Origin: Heliocybe sulcata
Taxonomy: Eukaryota; Basidiomycota; Agaricomycetes; Gloeophyllales; Gloeophyllaceae
NCBI GenBank assembly: GCA_004369045.1
Contig: ML213529.1
Coordinates: forward strand, 120,131 to 184,130
Direction of reading: 5' to 3'
DNA: 64,000 bases
The position numbers were made by a program, and so were the translations under genes. The notes beneath the pieces were generated by a model, which made no database searches, was not told where the DNA came from, and saw only the letters and a list, made by a program, of their open reading frames with translations. Positions 57,471 through 64,000 of the stretch are shown here, in pieces. Numbering within the stretch: position 1 is the stretch's first letter; each line of letters opens with the position of its first letter.

Positions 57471-58436
57471 ATGCCCTCTCTGAGTGCCGTCCGCGCGTCA
57501 AATGCAGCGTTCAAGCCGTCTTATATCCCCGTCGCGCTCTTCGTCGGCGGAACCTCCGGCGTTGGCCAGGCTCTAGCGAAGGCCTTCGCGTGTATAACGA
57601 ACGGGAACGCACATATCATCCTTTGTGGACGCAACAAGGCCGCTGCCGAATCAATCATTGCATCCTTCCCTAAGCCCACTTCAAATGGGTCTCTGCACGA
57701 ATTCGTGGAATGCGACGTTACCCTTATGAAGAACATCCAGAAGACCACGTCCGGTCTTCGCTCGCGCTCGAGCAAGCTGAACTTCCTGGTGCTCAGCCCG
57801 GGTGTCGTGAGCATGGCGGGAAGGACGGAGACGGAGGAGGGTATTGATCGCAAGATGGCGTTGCATTATTATGCGAGGTGGAAGTTCACGAATGATTTAA
57901 TGCCGCTTCTGAAGAAAGCGAAGGACGCGGGTGAGGAAGCGAGCGTTATGAGTATCCTTGGGCCAGGACGTGGAGGCCCGATGGACGTCAACGATCTGGG
58001 TCTGAAGGACACGTACACCGTGGCGAATGCTGCCAAAGCTGCGAACACGTACAACGACCTTATGATGGAGGTGTGTTCTTTTGCGTAATTTAAACCGTCA
58101 CGGAAAATTGATAACATTTCTGTGAAGTCCTTCGCAGAACAGAACCCTGGCATAGGCTTCACGCACATGCACCCGGGCGGAGTGCGCACCGACATCCTCA
58201 AGAACTCCCAATTACCCATGAAGTCCCTGCTCGAACTCATGGCGTACCCATTCACCACCGCCCCCGAGGACGCCGCGCAGTTTATGCTGCACTCCCTACT
58301 GGAGGGTGGCAGGCAAGGCGGGTTATTTAGGAGAAACCCGAAGGCTGAGGATATTGGACGGGAGAAGCTATTTGGCGGCGAGGAGGAGAGGAAGAAGTTG
58401 TGGGAGCATACGGTGGAGGTGCCGAAGGTGGGGTAG
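57471..58436 (+). CDS. Short-chain dehydrogenase/reductase-like protein 2
   Basis: Two exons, 57471-58070 and 58128-58436, give 302 aa. The protein is very similar to SDR 1 and the intron sits at the same codon (after NDLMME). It has the same GGTSGVGQALAKAF loop, HIILCGRN, FVECDVTLMKNI, LNFLVLSPGVV, RKMALHYYARWKF and SILGPGRGG. The active-site region reads YTVANAAKAANTYND: where SDR 1 has Lys in YxxxK, this copy has Asn (Y-T-V-A-N). Unless the next Lys takes over, the classical catalytic lysine is missing. The C-terminal part keeps FTHMHPGGVRTDILKN. Known: the SDR lysine lowers the tyrosine pKa, so activity may be altered. The stop-to-start distance from SDR 1 is 246 bp. Confidence 0.9.
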
Positions 58437-61284
58437 TATTTGGGATGGTGTATTAGGTTTGATGAATGTTAGGACTAGGGTATTCAGCGTGATCATTTGA
58501 CGAGGAGAAGATTGTAGACGGGAGAAAGCTATTCTCAGCGGAAACGAAATCGGGGAGGTGGACCTACCCGAATGTGCAAGAGCGTGGAATCCTAAGCATC
58601 TGTACAGTGTGCGGCACGTGTACCAGGAAGAATGCAATGAATGTATGCAACCGCGACGCTCGTATGATTGAGCACACGGATACTTCATACTTCGCTCGCG
58701 TTGCATGTCGCACACATGCTGATTTCGCCCTGTCGATTCACAGGCCATGGCTGCGTCTGCACGCCCGCGAAAATATCTTCAACCAAAGGGATTGGATCCC
58801 TTCAAAAACCGTGTATGCAGTGGAGCACAGAAGACCATGAACTCCGCAGGACGCTCTCCACAATAAGCCCGAGTAGCCCGAGGTGCTGCGCATGTGAGGG
58901 TATAGCTTGAATGGGACGGTCCGGGTTCAAACTCATACGACCGGGCAATAAATGGAAAGCGGCTGCTCGGATGGAGAATGCTCAAGTCTTTGTTCATAGC
59001 AGTTTTGCAGACTCTGGAAGCACTGGTTCGAAACGGGCGACTCAGTTTGAGGTGACCTGGCTGCGGTGCGATTCAGAGAAGGACGATAGGAGGTATGCAT
59101 AGCGTCGGATCTTCCGAGACACTTGGAATATGGTTCACCCAGAGGGCCTTGCCATCTGAGGACGTAGGCCACACTGGTACAGCCGCAGCTGACCTTGCGC
59201 GGACTCGGTGTAGGGCCCATTGACGTGGAAAGATACCGCATGTAGGACAGTTGACGATACAAAGATCGCAGCTCAAGCGTGGCGTAAAGAAGTACGACGA
59301 AGCGTGCATAGCACGGATCTTGCAAAACATTCGGAGCGACAGTACATCGGAGGGCCAGCTCCCCGGTATCGCCTACGAATCCATAGTGTAGCTGTAGAAG
59401 GGCTTGAATAGCCAACGGCTGGAAATCATCGGCTTGAACAATCGCCAAGTTGAGAGCTGTTGAATGGAACGACGATCGGAGCCCAATACGTCGGTAGAGA
59501 ATAATGACGGGTCTGTATAGCGTGCAAATTCGGAGAGATCCATACGACAACCCATCGAAAGTGGCAACCCTGGTAAGGCTGTTGAAGGTCTTGAGATAGC
59601 CGCAGCCTGGGAGTCGTCCGCGCTGAAGAGTTGCTGAGTCCCGGAAGGCTGGATGCCAACATGGTTGAACAACGTAGAGCGCTTAAAGGCAAGCCTCTAC
59701 GCCGGTGAGTCTAGCACACATGTCCAACTCTTGTTAAGGTTAGATGAAATAGAGTTAGTAGCCTAGTATCTATGAGGGAGTAGCGGCGGTGCGGCTTCGC
59801 GGGAAGGTGCAGTGGTGGGTCCCTATCTTCAGCTTCTAGGCTCCACAAACTTCTACTTGTCTCATAGTATCCAGCCCCAGAGGCAGTCCCTCGAAGTAGA
59901 CCCCATGGATTCGTCTGCCGCTGAAAGCATTTGAAAAGATATTTTTGGGTACTTCCAGCGTCAGGGATGTAGGAACGTCCGACGACCACTATTGACCCGT
60001 AAGCGCCGTGAAATATTATTAATCGTCTTCCAGGTGAGATCCAGGCTGCGTCTCGGTGACAGTATAGATAGATATAGCTCACTTGAGGGGCGGAGTATCT
60101 GAGGGCTCAGGGAAGACTGCGGACGCCGCAGGAACAGCGTAGAAACATCTCCGGCTTGTCCAGTATATGGGTATGTGGCTGATTAGCCTGGAGACCAATA
60201 AGAGCATCCAAACAGTTCTAGAGAACGTGATATCCAGTGGTCAGCGGAGCTGTAAGCACCCGACATGTATCTCTTGCAGTGGAAAGCTGCAATCGGCGGT
60301 GCTGGCGTTGTTCTGAAAGGAGCGCGCTCTCGATCGTCAACCGGGCGATCTACAGAGTGACCGAGGCAGGATACGGAGCTTGAATACAGTGTGATTCACC
60401 TACGCAGCGGAGAGTCGCACATCCAGTTGCTCAACTGCAAGAACGTTGCACAGCAAGGAACTTGCAGGCCTCGGCGAATCCAGCGTTCCAGGTAAGCGCT
60501 CCTCATAACTCCTCAGAAACACTGGTTCGTTTCAGTGAAGGCGACGGTGGATGACGAGTAAGCTCGAGAGACGGAATATGAGGAACTGAAGAAGGACAAG
60601 CGAATGGTAGTGGAATGCTCCGGGAAACGCGTCAAGAAAAAAGTCAAAGCGCTCTGATCCGGACTTGTGGCTGTACAAATTTTCTGGTTGCAGCTCCTCC
60701 GCCATCGTCGTCCGTCTTGCCAAAGGCTGCCCTAGGTTGCGACTACATGAGAAACAAAGTTGGTAACGATATGGAGAAAGCTTACTGCGAGCGCCTACCT
60801 CATGCGGTGTGAACCTTACCTCCTAACGTGGGCACGTAAGTAGGGCGTCTGTTGCTCTCGAGCTAAATCCGCTAATGATGCCTTGATTGACTGCTATTGG
60901 CAGATCGATGAAGAGTCTCAGCTGCCACTACTGGATCGCCAAGCAGGTGTCGTGGCTTGATGGGTGTTGCTAACTGACTACAGGTGCCTATAGATTAAAC
61001 TCAGGGCCAAAGTCATGTCGGTATAAACTCTCGGAGCTCCAGACGATGGTACAGCCGCACATTGCCCACTTCTCTCACCGCCACCTCAGAGCGCTAACGC
61101 ACTTCTCGACCATCCTAAGTAGGTAGCGGCTGCAGTATGTCACAAGGATGGTTATCTGGGCTGACTCTGCTCGTAGGCTGTTGACTCGGAAGTTCCTGGT
61201 TCACGCTTCGCCGCCTCGCGCGCCGGCTCCGCGTATCACCACTTTCCTGGGTCTTTCATACAGCCACACCGGCTCTTTAGTCGA
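58437..61284. other. Gene-poor stretch of 2.8 kb
   Basis: The longest frame is 205 codons on the minus strand (59550-58933), rich in Ser, Arg, Leu and Cys, without a recognised domain. An overlapping 99-codon frame lies just upstream (59672-59373). I could not build a family-like protein from them. Confidence 0.35.
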
Positions 61285-61290
61285 TATAAA
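61285..61290 (+). promoter_or_regulatory. TATA box of DUF6699 gene B
   Basis: TATAAA stands 30 bp upstream of the ATG at 61320, implying a very short leader or a start that lies almost at the transcription start. Confidence 0.55.
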
Positions 61291-61319
61291 AGAGGAATCC
61301 TCCCTTCGGTGCTAAACTC

Positions 61320-62270
61320 ATGGCGACACTCCCTTACCTCTACCCTCCGATCTACTACCCGTCCAACCCCTACCTCGATCCTTATTATTATCAACAACAC
61401 GCACCATTTGTGCCTCCGGTAAACCTGCAGGGCCTCCAGCCCTTAACTCCCCCAACTCGAACAGTGCATTTCGAGGATGAAGATCCAACACCAGTCCGGC
61501 CGAGGGTGGTATCCTGGCACGCTGGGATGACGCTACCTTCACCCCCTCCAGGCCCGGTTCCCTTCTACTATCCCTCTCCCCAACCGCAGCCCATTCCTCT
61601 GTATACCCATGGGCGCAGACACTCCTTCGGTAATTCGCCCGTAATGTCCCCACCCTGGATGGCTTCTCCGCCTTGGGGAGGTTGGCCGGGATACGTCTAC
61701 CCTCCGCAGCCCTATGTTCCGCAGCCGATACTTCACCCGCTTCTGAACGGGGAAAGCCAGTCTCCGCCCATCTTCTTCGATATGTCGATAGCTAAGTTCT
61801 GCCCGATGAAACTCACGGGACGCACAACTAAGGCGCTGTTGACCAATGAGGAGTTGGCGCAGCCTGCGACGTGGCCCGCGACTACACACATGCGTATTGT
61901 GTGTGACGCAGTCAAACAGTGGCCGATCGAGCTCAAGGATAGGAGAGAGGAGGGGAATGCGATGTTCCTCCAGGTGCCTGGGACGGACTCGTCCCGACCT
62001 ATCACCCTAGGCGACGTTCTGCATGCCATCCATGTTGCGATGCAGACCCAGATCACGCACATGGACTGGGCCCGTCTCTCCAAGTCGGATGAGATAGACG
62101 TTGCGAGGGCGTATACTCGGAGATGCAGAGCGTTCCCCAGCGTGGAAGAGTTTGAGACCCGGCAGGGAGTGAGGAGAGTCGATTACCTCAAGAAGCACTA
62201 TATGTTCAAGGGCCTGAAGCGATCTGGCGACGATAATTTCAAGCTGCTCATAGGAGCGCCTGATTTATGA
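61320..62270 (+). CDS. DUF6699 domain protein B
   Basis: A single 316-aa exon. Residues 1-135 are Pro/Tyr-rich (YLYPPIYYPSNPYLDPYYYQQ, then PSPPPGPVPFYYPSPQPQP) and probably disordered. The DUF6699 domain begins near 137 with ILHPLLNGESQSPPIFFDMSI. It continues with the strand MRIVCDAVKQWPIEL and the helix PITLGDVLHAIHVAMQTQI. It closes with AYTRRCRAFPSVEEFETRQG and VRRVDYLKKHYMFKGL. The match to DUF6699 A (HPLL...yDl and RVDwL...FgGL) is clear. Function of the domain is unknown; the family is widespread in Agaricomycetes. A TATA box lies 30 bp upstream. The frame is intact. Confidence 0.87.
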   Translation: MATLPYLYPPIYYPSNPYLDPYYYQQHAPFVPPVNLQGLQPLTPPTRTVHFEDEDPTPVRPRVVSWHAGMTLPSPPPGPVPFYYPSPQPQPIPLYTHGRRHSFGNSPVMSPPWMASPPWGGWPGYVYPPQPYVPQPILHPLLNGESQSPPIFFDMSIAKFCPMKLTGRTTKALLTNEELAQPATWPATTHMRIVCDAVKQWPIELKDRREEGNAMFLQVPGTDSSRPITLGDVLHAIHVAMQTQITHMDWARLSKSDEIDVARAYTRRCRAFPSVEEFETRQGVRRVDYLKKHYMFKGLKRSGDDNFKLLIGAPDL

Positions 62271-62686
62271 TATACCCCTCCGTACTTTATTCCAACAATC
62301 CTATAAGAGATCTCAGGCAGGACTGGTCGTACTGACGTGGTTTAGCTGTATATTCTATATTACGAGAACATTTGTACAGTAATCATCAGAGATACCCAGT
62401 TGTCCTCGTTACGAATTCACGTACACTAGTAACATATAACTAAACATACTAATGACCATATATTGTTTCTTCAACGTCAAGACCTCTTGAGACTTGGCGC
62501 CAGCCGCGGTGACGAACGCATTCGTCACCCAGGGTTGTGGCAGCATTGGTCACGTGCCTGTGACGCGTCGCGCATACAGTACATATCTCACGGCACGGGA
62601 AAGAATATTCCGCATTTACCCTTCCGCCACAACATACCAATATCGCAGGTCTCTTATAACCACCATATTTCAACATCGTTTTGAAC
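62271..62686. other. Intergenic between DUF6699 B and the DUF3072 gene
   Basis: AT-rich 3' flank of the DUF6699 gene followed by the presumed promoter of the DUF3072 gene. No further gene signal is visible. Confidence 0.45.
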
Positions 62687-63233
62687 ATGGTGCGCTGGCA
62701 CGGTCTCAGATGCGAAGAGAATCTGACTCGTAGACAGTCGTCGATACCGCCTCCCCAGCAGTGGGCGACTGGAGACGGTGAGTATCATAACAGTACGCGC
62801 ATGAAGAAACAATCGTTAACTACAGTCTATAGAGCCTATGACAGAGAAGCAAGGCGCCTTTCTGAACAAGCTCATGGCAGAAAAGGGGGTCAATATGGAT
62901 AGCGAGGGAATCTCCAAGTCGCACGCGAGCGAAATGATAGACGACCTGAAGAAACAATCAGGTGGAAGCAGCGGGCACGGAGCTACAGAGAAGGTAAGTG
63001 GAATGAATTTCGGAGACAGTGTAGGCTCATTGACCACGCCGTAGGGGGGCGACTCCCTATTGAAGAACCCGTCAGACTGGACCACGGGAGACGAGGCAGC
63101 AACGTCTCGCCAGCGAGGGTATGTCGCTTCCCTGGCGAAGAAGGCGGGTGAGCAAGTGCCCTCTACGGACGAGATGAGCAAGGCGGAAGCATCAGAGACC
63201 ATCGATGATCTGCGAAGCAAGACTGGTCAGTGA
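62687..63233 (+). CDS. Small protein with two DUF3072-like repeats
   Basis: Three exons, 62687-62777, 62833-62993 and 63045-63233, give 146 aa. The body has two similar units. Unit 1: WATGDEPMTEKQGAFLNKL, then GISKSHASEMIDDLKKQSG. Unit 2: WTTGDEAATSRQRGYVASL, then EMSKAEASETIDDLRSKTG. The pattern W-x-T-G-D, K/R-Q, then K-x-x-A-S-E-x-I-D-x-L is that of DUF3072 (PF11272), best known from actinobacterial small proteins of unknown role. Each intron falls between units or inside the W-T-G-D motif, which supports a native eukaryotic gene. The first 25 residues (MVRWHGLRCEENLTRRQ) are not family-like, so the true start could be on another upstream exon. Confidence 0.75.
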
Positions 63234-63449
63234 AGGTACCCAGACTACGAAGTTGCAACAACGAATGTAAGTCTGTAATCCCGCGTGATGTGAAAGATCC
63301 CTTCCTCTATATTTGACATATACATATAATAGGTGCCGGACTACAAGTTGTATTTTTAATGGTAAAGCATATTCTAGCACATGATCATAAACCTAAGGCA
63401 TACGATTAGGACGTTAGTCGTAAATAGTCGTAACTCATGCAGTATATCA

Positions 63450-64000
63450 CTATGGCTGTCGAAGCGGCATCAGGCCAAGATTCAACTGCCACGTATCGTC
63501 CGGATTATAGGTGACCCACACTCCCCACCAGACTCGACTATCGCCCAGGACGTCCACCCTCTTATACCCCTGCTGCACTTCCCATTCGTACAGACCCGGC
63601 GAGTCCTGACATCTCCTGTAAAACGAGTCGCGCAGGATCGCCTCGTTTCCCGGCTGCAGCGACTGGATGAACTCGACTTCCCGTTTCCTCAAACGCTTCT
63701 GGAAGAATTCGTAAATCGCATTCATGACATCCCAGACGGTTATCGGGCCATCCTGCTCTATCTCAATCTGAGGCCACAGTGAGCGGAGAGCCCCGAAGTC
63801 GCAGACGATCACAAGCTTCTGGACGGTAGGCGCTGTCGCCGGTTGTTTGAAATCCTCTACCATGTCGAGGATGATATGCCGTCCTGTGATTTTCCTCGCG
63901 GTAGAAGGGCTCTTCGAGACGTCCCACACAATCTGGGGCAGCAGAGCATTGACCGGGTTCGGGATCAGACATGGTGCAATGCGCATCGGCATCTCCGTGC
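63450..64000 (-). CDS. DUF6699 domain protein C (5' end outside the window)
   Basis: The minus-strand frame is open to the right edge and stops at 63450. At least 180 residues are present. The domain is nearly complete: LLPQIVWDVSKSPSTARKI (entry motif with WDv), KLVIVCDFGALRSLWPQIEI, the helix PITVWDVMNAIYEFFQKRL, SFYRRCQDSPGLYEWEVQQG, and the closing YKRVDVLGDSRVWWGVWV followed by a W-x-L-N strand. The entry motif lies close to the visible N-terminus and B has a long disordered leader, so more N-terminal sequence is expected beyond 64000; the ATG near 63992 is probably internal. It converges on the DUF3072 gene, with about 215 bp between stops. Confidence 0.85.
   Translation of the reverse strand, partial: TEMPMRIAPCLIPNPVNALLPQIVWDVSKSPSTARKITGRHIILDMVEDFKQPATAPTVQKLVIVCDFGALRSLWPQIEIEQDGPITVWDVMNAIYEFFQKRLRKREVEFIQSLQPGNEAILRDSFYRRCQDSPGLYEWEVQQGYKRVDVLGDSRVWWGVWVTYNPDDTWQLNLGLMPLRQP

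Noticed and set aside
58915-58950. GGGTTCAAACTC as a possible tRNA B box
   Set aside because: No matching A box or acceptor stem could be found at the right spacing on either strand.
58933-59550. 205-codon minus-strand frame
   Set aside because: Long for chance, but Cys/Ser/Arg-rich, with no domain, no paralogue in the window and no promoter signal; left uncalled.

Overview
The window looks like nuclear DNA of a mushroom-forming basidiomycete (Agaricomycetes, possibly Polyporales; inferred). Genes are split by many short introns of about 50-75 nt with GTRNGT donors. The families are typical of these fungi: F-box/leucine-rich proteins, DUF6699 proteins, NmrA-like Rossmann proteins, a P450 with an AAIHT I-helix, and three-repeat Myb factors. 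There is no sign of organelle, plasmid or bacterial DNA. All exon structures were assembled by eye from splice sites and reading frame.

Layout. At 0.7-9.2 kb lie an EI24/RRT8-like membrane protein (-), a short Ser/Pro-rich protein (-) and the spindle-checkpoint protein Bub3 (+, 8 exons). At 10.2-14.1 kb are an NmrA-like protein (+) and a P450 (-, 10 exons). From 14.1 to 36.6 kb is a duplicated, decaying region. A module of F-box/LRR gene plus NmrA gene occurs on the minus strand (about 18.55-21.25 kb, NmrA part ruined) and on the plus strand (about 32.65-36.6 kb, both intact). A decayed third F-box copy lies at 31.9-32.65 kb and an isolated DUF6699 gene at 23.8-24.7 kb. Between them are long stretches with no gene I can recognise. 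At 36.8-40.8 kb are a seven-helix membrane protein and the ER-junction protein Lunapark (both -). At 45-54.5 kb two paralogous Myb factors face away from each other around a 6 kb gene-poor stretch. At 54.7-58.4 kb come a broken hydrolase-like relic and a tandem pair of short-chain dehydrogenase-like genes. At 61.3-64 kb are two DUF6699 genes, the last cut by the window edge, and a small two-repeat DUF3072 protein between them.

Two themes stand out. First, housekeeping genes (Bub3, Lunapark, EI24-like) are single, while nearly everything else comes as paralogues: F-box (2 plus 1 relic), NmrA (2 plus 1 relic), Myb (2), SDR (2), DUF6699 (3). This suggests a locus of gene birth and death. Second, several promoters carry clear TATA boxes, cAMP-response-type TGACGTCA palindromes or ACGCGT cell-cycle boxes, including an ACGCGT box just upstream of BUB3. 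I found no rRNA, CRISPR array or convincing tRNA, and no transposable element I could name.
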